Source of the DNA: Microplitis mediator
Lineage: Eukaryota; Arthropoda; Insecta; Hymenoptera; Braconidae
Length of the DNA stretch: 64,000 nt
Reading direction: 5' to 3'
Assembly (NCBI RefSeq): GCF_029852145.1
Contig: NC_079978.1
Span: 20,255,774-20,319,773 of the forward strand
Shown: positions 31,822 through 42,600 of the stretch, piece after piece
Numbering within the stretch: position 1 is the first letter of the stretch
Layout: every line of letters begins with the position of its first letter
The notes under the pieces: generated by a model
Told to the model about the DNA's origin: nothing
Databases searched by the model: none
The model's input: only the letters and a program-made list of their open reading frames with translations
Program-made: the position numbers and the translations under genes

Positions 31822-34478
31822 TTATAAAACATATTTCTCAAGTAATTCTTGTTTCTTCCTGGCTAGTAAAGCCTCCTGAATTTCTTCTTGACTAGGTATA
31901 GATCTTTGCGATGTGATTTCGATTTCGTTTTCTTCATCAGCTTCGTTGCTTTCCTGATAAACCCAACTACTGATTTTAGTATCACGTTTGCTAGTTTCTG
32001 TTTTATGTTCTAATGGTTGAAGAATCCCATCGTCGTCATCTCTGTAGCCATAGTAATCTGCGTCGATATCTTTCATTAATTCGGCTCGTGTTTTTTTAGG
32101 AGGCGCTGGAGGTTCTTGTTCAAATAATTCTCGAACTCCTGGCAGTTCTTTGGCTGCTCCAAAATATTTATATCCACGATTTCCGGGTACCTAATTCATT
32201 TAAACTTATATTTATTGTCTTTCAATGTACCCTAGTAGCCGTTGACTTAAGGACGTTCTTGCGCGAGGGTTACTATTAGATAAAAATTCAAATTTTATAT
32301 TCTTGGCAAGAATTAATCACTAATTATCGCTCTTGAAAATTGCAGTGCATGTTATCGATCATTTGAAAAAGTGTGGGATAATGTGTGGCTGAATGTGCGG
32401 CTGAATCTGTGGCTGAATGTGTGGGAAAATGTGTGGGATAATTATCATTTAATTGACACATATTTTTTTTTCTCTCAATTTTTAAATGTAGTGAAACCTA
32501 AATTTACAATTAACCTTCTCGATAAGACAATTTATAGATAAATTGAGAAAAATATAAATAGCCTGAACTGGGAATCGAACCCAGACCAATTCGGTATCGC
32601 GCCGAGTGCTCTACCATCTGAGCTATCCGGTACTAAACTATATTCCGTTCAATTTGATCTATAACTTATTGAGCCACACCGTCAATTTACGTTTAGGATG
32701 TCAGAATGTCATCGTAATTTACGTAGTTAATTTATTTTCTTTCATTGAACTGTTCTGTCTTATTTAATCGTTTGAATTTATTATTTTCGAATAACTCTGA
32801 TTTTTTGAGGCGGGTTCTTTTGTTAGCTTCTGGCATAACTATGTCTTTGTTTTTCTATGCAGGATTTTAAATAAATATTCTGAATCATGAAATTAGCTGC
32901 TTCGTTATTTAAAATCACGACTTTAGAATTTTTAAATTTTACGATTGTCATTTTTTTTCCTAGTACTTTTTAAACGGGCAAAAGTTGCGACATTAACGAT
33001 TAAAAATCAAAGTTTTAACACAGAGTCTTATGGGAAACTATAACTTTTTATAGTTAATTATAACTAATGTCTTTGTAATAACTAGTGTCTTTGCAAATTG
33101 CGTCTTTTACAAATTATTTTACTTAAAATTTTCGAGTGGCGAAAAATGGCCAAAAACGGGGTTCCAAGCGGTTTAATCCTCGATAAAATATCCCTAGATG
33201 GGGGATATTTTGTCCGGGGATTAAAACGCCTGATACCCAAAAACGGTACTTCTACCCTAGTCAGTAGATACCACAATTCAGATTGTTTATTTAATAATTT
33301 AAATTATATTTTACTATAAAATTCTCTTCGAGAACTAGAATAGTAGCATTGTCTTTAAGTTGACGAATAATGTACCTGAAGATCGGAACGTTTTTCGTGA
33401 AACGAAAATAAAAAACAAAACGAAAAGCAAAAAATCTACTGCATCTAAATTTTTAATATGTCTCGCATACGCGCTAATATGTCAGCCAGAAATTGCCAGC
33501 CACTCCTAACTACCCCTTCAGCAGTCCAATTAAATATATTTTTTATTTTCGTTACGTGAAAAACGTTCCGTTCTTCAGGTGCATGACGAATATCCTTCAG
33601 CAGGTTTCTTATGGAAGATTTAAACAAGACTTAGAGAAGATGTCGTTCAAAAGTATACTGGCCAAAGATTTCATCAAGGCGCTTAAGATTCTTCTTACCA
33701 ACTTACAGAAATCTGTAGAAAGTCTGCAGCAATTCTTAACCAATATGCGAACTATATAACAATTTTCGGTCAGAGTTGCTGCAGAATTGCTTAAGATATC
33801 GAGTTTCTTTATCTCCGAGTCACTTCAAGTTAAAACACAGTATCTACCTAAACTCAGTGGCCCTCATTTAAATTTGAAGTGCTACAAATTAATATTTGTA
33901 AAGTAATAAAAATTAAAACTCGTCCAAGACTGATGATGCAGACTCGCTAAAGACTGAAGATACAGATTTACGTAAGACTTCCTTAAGAATGCTACTAGGG
34001 TGTGTATATATTTAATTTTCACTAATACTATAATAAAAAACACAATAAAGTTCATATTTACCTCCCGTCCTTCATGATCCAGCATACGCGGACCAACTCG
34101 AGAATAATCTGGACCACCAAGTTCCTTAATTTGTGCCTCCCAATGTTTCTTTTCTCTCAACAATTTATTTATTTCATCATTAAGATCGCGAATCCGGAAC
34201 TCACCGAGTCCAGCATTTTGTATCTGTGCAACTTTTTTAGCGACTTCTCTAATTATTTGCATTCTCCACTTTTCTGCTTTTCTCAGGTCACGACACTCGG
34301 ATGCTAGGTAAGGTCTTCGCTCCGGTTCCTTTTTAAATCCATCAGTATTTTGTGCTGCTCTCCAACGAGCCAATGTTGTCATCGCCTTTTCAGCATTACG
34401 AGCCTGAAAATATAATTAAGAATTATTAGTACCAGTTTTATATAATTAATTAATATTTTAATTATCACTACATACCAT
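31822..34478 (-). CDS. ISY1: Pre-mRNA-splicing factor ISY1
   Basis: ISY1 is a component of the NineTeen-related spliceosome complex and acts in the nucleus at the first catalytic step. Coding exons are 34478-34476 (only the ATG), 34403-34062 and 32190-31822, together 237 aa. The N-terminus reads MARNAEKAMTTLARWRAAQ, followed by RRPYLASECRDLRKAEKW, QIQNAGLGEFRIRDLNDEIN and GGPDYSRVGPRMLDHEG. Exon 3 starts VPGNRGYKYFGAAKELPGV and has the acidic region DADYYGYRDDDDGIL, ending QEELQ-like as EIQEALLARKKQELLEKYVL. All are hallmark ISY1 blocks. The human protein is 285 aa; the difference lies in a shorter acidic stretch and C-terminal tail. The first intron begins immediately after the ATG (GTATGT). 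The second intron (32191-34061) holds a tRNA-like sequence and a 0.66-kb MITE. Confidence 0.95.
32561..32633 (-). other. tRNA-like sequence in ISY1 intron 2
   Basis: On the minus strand it has a perfect D arm (AGCTCAGATGGTAGAGC, box A) and T arm (CTGGGTTCGATTCCCAG, box B), with an anticodon stem of four pairs. The 5' sequence GTACCGGA does not pair with the 3' sequence TTCAGGC, and the seven-base loop CGCGATA lacks the U before the anticodon. A working tRNA gene is therefore unlikely. It is a tRNA pseudogene or tRNA-derived element with intact RNA polymerase III boxes. Confidence 0.6.
33337..34000. mobile_element. 0.66-kb MITE with TAGTAGCATT ends in ISY1 intron 2
   Basis: Begins TAGTAGCATTGTCTTTAAG and ends CTTCCTTAAGAATGCTACTA followed by GGG. 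It contains CTGAAGATCGGAACGTTTTT-type sequence and GAAGTG with CTCCGAGTCACTTC. Relatives are at 44286-46060 (interrupted) and 1011-1800 (degenerate). Confidence 0.75.
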
Positions 34479-36046
34479 GATTGTTTTTTTTTCTTTTTTA
34501 TAATACTGCTTTAAATTTTTAAATATAACCTATGAAAGCAAACAAACGTCCGTATTCGTATAAATTTATGTTTGTCAACACACGCGTGTATTTTTCTTAT
34601 ACTGTAGGATCCATTTTGCGCATGCGTTCGTTATCAATATGATCTATGGAGGTGGGTACAGTAAAATCCTCTCTTTTTCATTTGAGTGTCAATTGTTTTC
34701 ATTAGAGGCGTAATAATTAATTAATTGTTCCTATTTTTTTAATTACTACTCCGAGCTGCAATATTTCTGACAGCTGTCATCAACAATTGCGTGTTTTTTT
34801 TTTAAATATTTTAAATATTTCTATCATATTTTCCCGCCATTTTATTTTGACGTGCGATTTTTAATTTTTTTCCAATTTCTAATAATTTATTTTTCAAATA
34901 TTTAAATTTACCGCGCAAATAACAAGAATAATTGAAATTATCGATAAAAATAAAAAATTTTGAGTATAATTTTTACTCTAATTAATATAATTATTGACAC
35001 TAATAAATTTTAATAAAATAACGAAATTAAAATTTTGAAATTTCGCGCCAAGATGGCGCTACTGCGCGTCGCTGTATTCAGCGTTCAAATTTTTGCTAAA
35101 AGGGGCGGTCGATGAATTGCAAAATCGATTGTTTTGTATCAACTGGCGGTCCAATAGCAGCAGTCAGTATCATCGAAAATTTCAGTAGGTCCAGATCATT
35201 CTTTACATTTGTTTAAATTGAAACAGTATTGCAGTTAATTCGCGGAATCATTCATAAAATTAATTGCTCATAGTAATTGTTTAGTTAAATTGTACAGTGT
35301 TCGTAAAATTTAAATTGTGCAAAGTGTCTGTGGTGTCATTAAGTGAGTGTTCAGTGTCAGTGTAAAGTGTCACGAATTGCTGATGCTGACAATTTCCAAG
35401 TTCCTGAGCAAAATCATCTGGCATCGTCTAGTGGGGAAATAGCAGTTAAGTGACGTTTTTTAGCTGCAATACACTTGGAGCAATTTAAATTTAAATCTCC
35501 AGTGTATGAGGACACCCTTCTGAATATTATTTCCCCGCCAAGGTTTGTTTAAACACTCAAGTGTTTTTTTTTAAATTTTTTGAATATTTTTCTATCACAT
35601 TTTGCCGCCATTTTATTTTGACGATTTTGAATTTTTCTCCAATTTTTAATAATTTATTTTTCAAATATTTAAATTTACCGCGCAAATGATAAGAATAATT
35701 AATAAGGGTGCTAATTAATAGCTGCTGACAATGCATCCAAATTGTCAACTTTTTTGCAAAATTAGCGTCTAGTTGTCGTCAACTTATGGAAATACCCATT
35801 TGTTTAAACTTAGCATCAATAAGTTGTCGCAAACTTTCCGTCAGCTTGACTATTAAAAGTCAAACAATAATTAAGCAGTAAATTAATAATTATTCTAATA
35901 CTTGTTAGTGTAGTGTATTGTTTTATTGATACAAGATTTGAACAATAAACAATATTATCTTCACATGATAAATTTATATTCGTAATTCTTAGTCGTGAAT
36001 TTAAAAAAATCGCAACTCATAACCTATCATTTTATTGACCAGTTAA
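34479..36046. promoter_or_regulatory. Divergent intergenic region between ISY1 and UQCC2
   Basis: A 1.57-kb spacer between the two start codons. It contains the NRF-1-like site at 34617 and a YY1/Pho-like CCAAGATGGCGC at about 35047-35058. It also holds a direct repeat of about 145 bp: 34795-34935 and 35565-35705 share CCATTTTATTTTGACG and AAATATTTAAATTTACCGCG. Around 35280-35400 the words CAGTGTCAGTGTAAAGTGTC resemble a leader or initiator cluster. No coding sequence is supported. Confidence 0.5.
34617..34626. promoter_or_regulatory. NRF-1/ewg-like site upstream of ISY1
   Basis: TGCGCATGCG, ten of the twelve bases of the palindromic consensus, 139 bp upstream of the ISY1 ATG in the divergent ISY1-UQCC2 spacer. 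It could serve either gene. Confidence 0.45.
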
Positions 36047-36073
36047 ATGAAATATTATGGCCGGCACTTATAA
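36047..36073 (+). other. Short upstream reading frame overlapping the UQCC2 start
   Basis: An ATG at 36047 in poor context (T at -3, A at +4) opens eight codons (MKYYGRHL) and stops at 36071-36073, 15 nt beyond the start of UQCC2 and out of its frame. If it lies in the mRNA leader it would lower initiation at UQCC2. A ribosome released at its stop meets no other ATG before that of METTL15. Whether transcription starts upstream of 36047 is not known; a CCAGTT initiator-like word sits at 36039-36044. Confidence 0.5.
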
Positions 36074-37761
36074 AAATTTTATAAAACTACTGGAATCTTG
36101 GCCTCTAGATAAATCTAAAAGTGGAAGGTAATTATTTTTTATATTAATCAAAAGTTTATTTTAAAAATTTCATTTTTTTACTGATTCAATATTTCAATAA
36201 AAGTTAACCCTTCAGTACTCACTTGGGTACAATACATTCTCTACCCTGATTAAAAATGCTCATTGAAAAGTATTGAAAATTATTTGAATTCTTTTAAATC
36301 CATACGGAGATTTTGAAAAATATCAAATGGAATTGAAATTTCGATCATTTGAATACTTTCTAATTCTTATAATGGAATTCAAAAGTATTGAAAAGAATTC
36401 AATCTTTCATCATTCTAGAAAAAGATTCAGAAAGATTCGAAAATGTTAATTTATTTCAATTCAAGTCATAACTCGAAATATGGAACTATTTTAGTATTGA
36501 GAAAGATTCAGAAAAATTGAAAATTCTCAATTTCTTTCGATTCTTTTCAATCCTACACTCGATTCAAAATATGGAACTATTTTGGTATTGAAAAGGATTC
36601 AGAAAGATTGGAAAATGTCAATTCATTTTAATTCATTTCAATTCAAGTCATAATTGGAAATATGGAACTATTTTGGTATTGAGGAAGATTCAGAAAGATT
36701 GAAAACTGTCAATTTATTCGAATTTTTTTCAATGCTACTCGTAACCCTAAAATCCGAAACTTTTTTGTTATTGACGAGGATCCAGAAAGATTAAAAATAT
36801 CAATTTATTTCCCTGGTTAAACAACTGAATTTGATCGAATTAAACAGAATTGAATTTTTAATTCTATTTAATCCAGATAAATTCTGTTAATTCGGTACCT
36901 AACTTGAAAATTAATTCTGTCTAATTCGGCAGGAAAACCAGAATTTCTCCGAATTAAAACGAATTTAAATAATTCTACTCGGTTTAATTCTGATTAATTC
37001 GAAAATAATTCTCCAATTTCTGGTTCTGAATCCGAATTAAACTGAATTTGAAATTTTTAAATCGGTTTTATTCTGTTTAATTCAAATTCAAATTTTCAAT
37101 TCAGTTGAATTCTGTTTTGCAGAATTCGACAGAATATAACAGAATTAAAATTTTTAATTCGGTCGAATTCAGTTGTTTAATCAGGGTCGAATCTTTTTCA
37201 ATTCTTTGGAAATTTAGAAATTCTTATATAATTTTTAGATTTAATATAATTGAAAAGTATTAATTTTATGTCCAAAAGAAAACCTTGTGGAAATGAATTT
37301 ATTCAAAAGTATTCAATTCTCATCTTTTTCAATACTTTTCAATGAATATTTTTAATCAGGGTACACTTTCATATCTTTAATGTAAGGTGACTATTGAAGG
37401 GTAAAAAAAAAGTACTACGTTATAATTAATAGTTATTTTTATCAACAGAGATTTGGGACACTATATTAGAGAACAAATAAAACTAGGATTCGCTCCTGGT
37501 AAAATACAGACTAAGGCTGAAAAAGAACAGTGTGACCGCTACTACGTCAGTCTCCAAAGAATATCATCAAACCATTACGCAAATTTATATCCTCGGAAGC
37601 TCAATAGCTCGGCAACTTCTTTAAATTCGGGTCAGTGTCATTTTGCACTCAGTTCCGAATTTTCGCAGCAGCTTGAGTTACACAACCGCAGTCTTTTTCA
37701 AAAAGTAAAAGACAAGTTTGCGAATAATGGCGACACAGATAAAAAAGTTGCTGACAAATAG
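36057..37761 (+). CDS. UQCC2: Ubiquinol-cytochrome c reductase complex assembly factor 2 (UQCC2/MNF1)
   Basis: UQCC2 acts in the mitochondrial matrix and inner membrane with UQCC1 to stabilise newly made cytochrome b, an early step of complex III assembly. Exon 1 is 36057-36127 and exon 2 is 37449-37761. The join through AG|A gives WPLDKSKSGRDLGHYIREQ, which matches the WPVDETKRGRDLGAYLRQ region of the human protein. CDRYYVSLQRISSNHYANLY matches its next block, and the tail LFQKVKDKFANNG is also alike. Total 127 aa against 126 in human. The start is in good context (A at -3, G at +4). Oddly the protein has no methionine after residue 1. Its last 11 codons plus stop overlap the start of METTL15 in another frame. 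The 1.3-kb intron is almost wholly two nested MITEs. Confidence 0.93.
36244..37361. mobile_element. 1.1-kb MITE of the CCCTGATTAAAAATGCTC family in the UQCC2 intron
   Basis: Ends are CCCTGATTAAAAATGCTCAT and ATGAATATTTTTAATCAGGG, flanked by TAC. The inside repeats TTGAAAAGTATTGAAAA-like words and ATATGGAACTATTTTGGTAT. A second MITE is nested at 36811-37186. Confidence 0.85.
36811..37186. mobile_element. Nested MITE of the CCCTGATTAAACAACTGAATT family
   Basis: CCCTGGTTAAACAACTGAAT to CAGTTGTTTAATCAGGG, close to the copy at 17980-18365. Its ends resemble those of the host element, so the two families may be mobilised by the same transposase. Confidence 0.88.
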
Positions 37762-38824
37762 ATTGCACTTTTATAGCGTAAGATGTTTCACTCAAATGGC
37801 TCCCGAGCCATCAGAAGAAGCAGCTACTCGACCTCACACACCGGTCATGGCAAACGAAGTCATCAAATATTTGAACCCTTCTGCTGGTGAAACGTACGTT
37901 GATATGACATTTGGCGCAGGCGGTCATTCGACTCGAATTATTGAGTCTGCACCGAACATTAAAATTTTCGCATTAGACAGAGATCCAGTTGCCCATAATT
38001 ATGCCCAGGCTATGGCGGAAAAATATCCCGGACAAATCGTACCCTTACTGGGACGATTTTCCGAGTTGCCGTCACTACTAAAGCAGCACAAAGTTTTGCC
38101 GAATAGCATCGACGGTTTTCTGTTTGACTTCGGCTGTTCTTCAATGCAATTCGACGTCGCCGAACGTGGGTTTTCTTTGTCAAAAAATGGTCCCCTTGAC
38201 ATGCGGATGGATGGATTTAGATGCCCGAATGAGCCGACAGCTGCTGATGTCTTAGAAAGATGCTCGGAAATAGACTTGTCTCGTATAATTAAATACTATG
38301 GGGAAGAAAAACAGTATAGGAAAATATCCCGAGCGATTATTGAAGCCCGATATATGTTCAAGAACTTGAAAACAACTTGGGAACTTGCGCGTCTTGTAGA
38401 ATCGGTTCTCGACAGCGACTTTAGAACCGACAAACTTGGAAGATATGCCCATTCTGCGACAAAAGTATTTCAAGCCCTACGAATTTTCGTTAACAATGAA
38501 TTGAATGAAATAAACTATGGAATATTAGTCGCTGAGAAATATTTGAAAAATAGTGGACGTCTTATTACGATATCTTTTCATTCACTCGAAGACACTGTTG
38601 TAAAACGTCATCTTTCTGGGAACATAACTGAAAATGCTGCTAATAGTTCGCCGTTGAGATTTCAAAATTACGGAAAAGTTTTCTCTCACGGTGAGGTCAT
38701 GGCGATGACTGAATCCCCGTGGCGAATGTTACATAAACATATTTTGATCCCTACTGAAGAAGAAATTCAGGAAAATCCTCGATCAAGATCCGCTAAGTTC
38801 CGAGCCATAGCGAAGATTAAATAA
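37727..38824 (+). CDS. METTL15: Mitochondrial 12S rRNA N4-cytidine methyltransferase (RsmH/MraW family)
   Basis: METTL15 methylates the N4 of a cytidine in the decoding region of mitochondrial 12S rRNA and is needed for small-subunit maturation. The 365-aa single-exon protein shows the full RsmH pattern. HTPVMANEVI starts the domain. DMTFGAGGHSTRI is the S-adenosylmethionine loop. DGFLFDFGCSSMQFD, RGFSLSKNGPLDMRMD, HSATKVFQALRIFVNNELNE and ISFHSLEDTVVKRH follow. Residues 1-24 (MATQIKKLLTNRLHFYSVRC) are basic and hydrophobic, fit for mitochondrial import. The start at 37727 is the first ATG after that of UQCC2; the frame is open nine bases further up only from a TTG. Its first 35 nt are also the end of UQCC2. 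No intron or separate promoter is evident, so it may be translated from the UQCC2 mRNA. An AATAAA (38820-38825) overlaps the stop. Confidence 0.95.
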   Translation: MATQIKKLLTNRLHFYSVRCFTQMAPEPSEEAATRPHTPVMANEVIKYLNPSAGETYVDMTFGAGGHSTRIIESAPNIKIFALDRDPVAHNYAQAMAEKYPGQIVPLLGRFSELPSLLKQHKVLPNSIDGFLFDFGCSSMQFDVAERGFSLSKNGPLDMRMDGFRCPNEPTAADVLERCSEIDLSRIIKYYGEEKQYRKISRAIIEARYMFKNLKTTWELARLVESVLDSDFRTDKLGRYAHSATKVFQALRIFVNNELNEINYGILVAEKYLKNSGRLITISFHSLEDTVVKRHLSGNITENAANSSPLRFQNYGKVFSHGEVMAMTESPWRMLHKHILIPTEEEIQENPRSRSAKFRAIAKIK

Positions 38825-39480
38825 ATTTTCTATGATGCTGACATCGAAACTTGAAGTTTTAGTGTCTGTACATCCAGTCGCAATCTATTTTCAGTTTAAT
38901 TTCGCGAGCTTATATTAGAAAACGCGTAAATTGCATGGACCTGAAGATCGAAACGTTTTTCGCGCAACGAAAATGAAAGAAATTTTTGGAATTCGACTGC
39001 TTAAGTAGTTCCCTAGGTTGCAGGTGGCCTAAGATTTTCAGCTGAGGTACCAGCATATGGGTGAAACACTTCGGAAATCTAGTGATCCAGTAGATTTTTC
39101 TAACGTTCCGATCTTCGGGGACATTAAATTGCGAATGCCTTCAATCAGCGGACGGAAACATTTGTTTCGTCCTTTGGGAAAAAAACAAGAAATGTTTCTG
39201 TTTGATGACTGAAGGCATTTGCAATTTAAACTCTGATACTTGTCATTTGTTTGATAGTCATTTCAAACTGTTAGTTTTGTTCACGTAAATTACAATTAAC
39301 TGACTGCTGACAATGAAACTTCAAGTTCCAATGCAGGTAATTATGAAAAATATAGTGTGCAACTCAGAATAAAACACTATTTCAGACTGCGGGTATTGTC
39401 GGTTTCACCCCGGTCTGAAATCGTTTCATTTCATGCCTTGTTACACAATATACTATTTATTTATGTTAATAATTCATTGT
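38825..39480. mobile_element. MITE composite between METTL15 and MTHFD1
   Basis: Includes the hairpin AATGCCTTCAATCAGCG with ACTGAAGGCATTTGCAATTT (about 39137-39230). It also includes the TCTGAAATCGTTTCAT end near 39413. It is in opposite orientation to the copies at 6296-6760 and 10435-10960. The left part shares CTGAAGATCG and AACGTTTTTCG with the element in ISY1 intron 2. Confidence 0.65.
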
Positions 39481-39629
39481 AGATATTGTAATAAAGCAAA
39501 CTATTTCATATTTCAAAATATTTATCATTTTTTTTTATTATTATATTTTCATTATAAACTGTTTTATATAACATTGAGAAGTGTGAAAAAATATAAACTT
39601 TAACAATAATTAGGCAGTAGAAACATGAG

Positions 39630-39635
39630 TTTATT
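39630..39635 (-). terminator. Likely polyadenylation signal of MTHFD1
   Basis: AATAAA on the minus strand one base after the stop codon. If used, the 3' UTR would be very short. Confidence 0.4.
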
Positions 39636-39636
39636 T

Positions 39637-42600
39637 TCAAAATAGACCTTCGATTTCATCTGTCTCACTGTTCCAATCCATATCATAAATTGCTGGCCTT
39701 GTTGACAGACCCGGCATCATCATAATCTGAAAAAAAAAAAAAAAATACTTTAAGGTAGTACTCTGGTAACTCGCACTGTTTTTCATGCTTTTTTTTTAGA
39801 AGGAACAAACGAAAAGTTTTGCATTTTTAGTATAATTTTATTTACGGTTTAAGGTAACGAAAAAACATTTTTTTTAGGAAATTAAATAATTTATTATTAT
39901 TATCGCTTGAAGTTGACGCCTCAAAAAAAAGCGCGTGGATGGCTCTGGTGATATTGACTCTTGAGGACATTTGAAATTAATAATTCTTGATTAGACTTAA
40001 TCTATACACGGAAAAAAGAGCAGTTGAAAAATTACAGTTTCTACAGTAAAAAAGGCTTTCGGGGCAAAAATCTTTAAACATTAAAGCTTTAACTGTAATT
40101 TTAGAAATTTGTTATAGTAATAAAATTAATACTATTTTAAGCAGCAAATTTAACAGTTTAAATCGACAATATCGAGTTTGAAACTGTAATATTTGTTATT
40201 TCTGTAAAATTTACTGATAAAAAATGTAATTTTTACAGTTTCAGACTCGGAGCGCTTTACTACTATACGAAACAGTAATTTTTCAACTGCTTTTTTTTCG
40301 TGTAGACATGAGATTCTCACAGGTACTATAATCATGAAATTTTATTGAAAAATAACAAAGTGGCGGACTTTGAAAAAAAAGTCATCTTTTTTTCGTATAG
40401 AAAAGGTTGCAAATTGGAAAGTGAGGGGCGAAAAAAATAAATCCTAGTACCGAGAACTTCAAGTGTGTGGAGTAACCAGTTTAAGTTTCAGACCAATAGG
40501 TTGAATAGAAAAAAAAAATTAGGACCCGGGTCAAGCGTAAAAACGTTTGGGGATAAACGCATGTAAAGTTTCAGTAATTTTCGGCGCGCAACTAGAAGGC
40601 GGTCTTGAAAACTCGTTCCTATTTCGAATTACAGTTTGAAATTTTCACAGTATATTATCAATATATCGTACTTTTGAATTAACTAAAAGAAATTTTCGAT
40701 TTCTTCAATCCGAGTTACCAGACTACTGCCTTAAATAAAATGGACTAGGACTAAAATTCCCGATTAGAATTTTCCAATTGGATTGAATCGTAGTTTTTAA
40801 TCAGGGATTCGCACACTTCTACTTTCAATAAAAAAAAAAAAAAAATAGTAGTGTAAATAATATACCTCTCCAACCATAGGTACAATAAAACCTGCGCCAG
40901 TGGATACAAAAATATCAGTAATTTCCAACGGGAATCCTCTGGGTGCATTTTTAATTGTCGGATCACCAGTCAGCGAATTGGAAGTTTTTGCCATACAAAG
41001 TGGATATTTACTGTACCCCAATTCATTGTATTTTGATATTTTTTCCTTGACTTTATCAGCCAAAATGACATCACCAGCACCATACATCTTGCTGGCGATT
41101 GTTTTTATTTTTTCTTCGATGCTCATGTCCAAGTCATAAAGGAATTTAAATTTACTGGGTTGTCCAACTGCCTGAATGACAGCATCTGCTAGATCTAGTG
41201 CGCCCTCACCACCTTTAGCCCAATGGGTACAAATGACAGCTTGCCAGGCACCGTTTCTCAAAGCTGCCTCTTTGACGAGCTGTAGCTCAGCTTGAGTGTC
41301 TGTAGAATGAACGTTTATTGCAACGACAACCGGGACACCGAATTGGTTTCCATTTTCTATGTGTTTGAACAGATTCGGCAGACCCTTTTCCACTAGATCA
41401 AGATGTTCTTCTACGTATTCTTTTTGCAGAGGCGCTCCGGGAGTGACAGTCGGACCGCCGCCATGCATTTTTAGAGCTCTGACAGTTGCTACCAAGACAA
41501 CAGCACTGGGAATGTGGTTTGAAGTGCGACATTTTATGTCGAAGAATTTTTCCATGCCGATGTCTGAACCAAAGCCAGCTTCAGTTACGACGATACCGTC
41601 AGGGCCCACGAGTTTCAATGCTACTTTATCAGCAATAATAGAAGAACACCCGTGTGCGATGTTAGCAAACGGTCCTGTGTGAACTAAAATTGGAGAGCCT
41701 TCCAAACTTTGCATCAAATTTGGTTCTATTGCATCTTTTAAAAGAATAGCCATTGCTCCAGTCATTCCCTATTACATAATTTTACTTTAATTATTAATTT
41801 ATTGACAAATTACAGACGAATACTCATCATAAGCCTGCCCTGTTACCAAATTAATAATGAAAATTTATGATCACGGGAGTGGGAGACTGAAATTCCAAGA
41901 AAAGTTTTCCCTACGTCTCCTAGACCAGGCTTATAACGGGTAGTCGACTGTGATACAGTTAAAGTTGACTTACAAAATCTTCGGCAGTTAGTGGTTCTCC
42001 AGTTTTTGAAAATGCGACAACAATATTACCGAGTCTTTTTTTCATATCCTCAACATCTGTTGCTAGTGCGAGAATCGCCATTATTTCTGATCCAACAGAT
42101 ATTCGGAATGATGTTTCTCTAGTTATGCCTTTTTCTGTTGGACTTTTACCAATAGTAATTTGACGTAAAAATCTGTCATTCAAATCCATAACTAAAAAAA
42201 AATATTGTTATGATTAAGGGGGGAAATGGGTCTGATACAAAAAAAAGAGGATATTTTAGTGATTTTTTTTTTCAGAGGACCTTCGTTATTAAAATTCTTA
42301 AAATTAGTGACATTACTGAGCATCATTCCAAGAATATTTTGTTAAATTTTCATAAAAAAATATTGAAAAATAAGCCAGTGGTAGTGGGGAGAGACGTCAC
42401 CTCAAAAAAAAGTCCATACCGTAGGCAGGATAATTCATGACTGCTTAATCTGAACTCAAAAAACCAAAAAAATTTCTTTAGTTCAGAGTTTTTTGATTGT
42501 GCCTTTACCAAAAATTCAAAAATTGATATTTTGTTTATTCCTTCGTTCAAATCCGAGATGAACTTATATACGAAAGAAATCTTTTTGGTTTTTTAATTTC

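Noticed and set aside
32561..32633. Functional tRNA gene
   Set aside because: The acceptor stem does not pair and position 33 is not U; kept only as a tRNA-like sequence.
33382..33760. Open frames in ISY1 intron 2
   Set aside because: They fall within a MITE that has non-coding relatives at 44286-46060 and 1011-1800.
37453..37726. UQCC2 exon 2 as an independent gene starting at its own first codon
   Set aside because: The first in-frame codon there is TTG; the exon at 36057-36127 supplies a perfect N-terminus through a phase-2 splice.
40797..40865. Extension of MTHFD1 past 40866 to an in-frame stop
   Set aside because: The frame runs into an intron at a GTATAT donor; the true last exon at 39726-39637 completes the conserved end of the protein.
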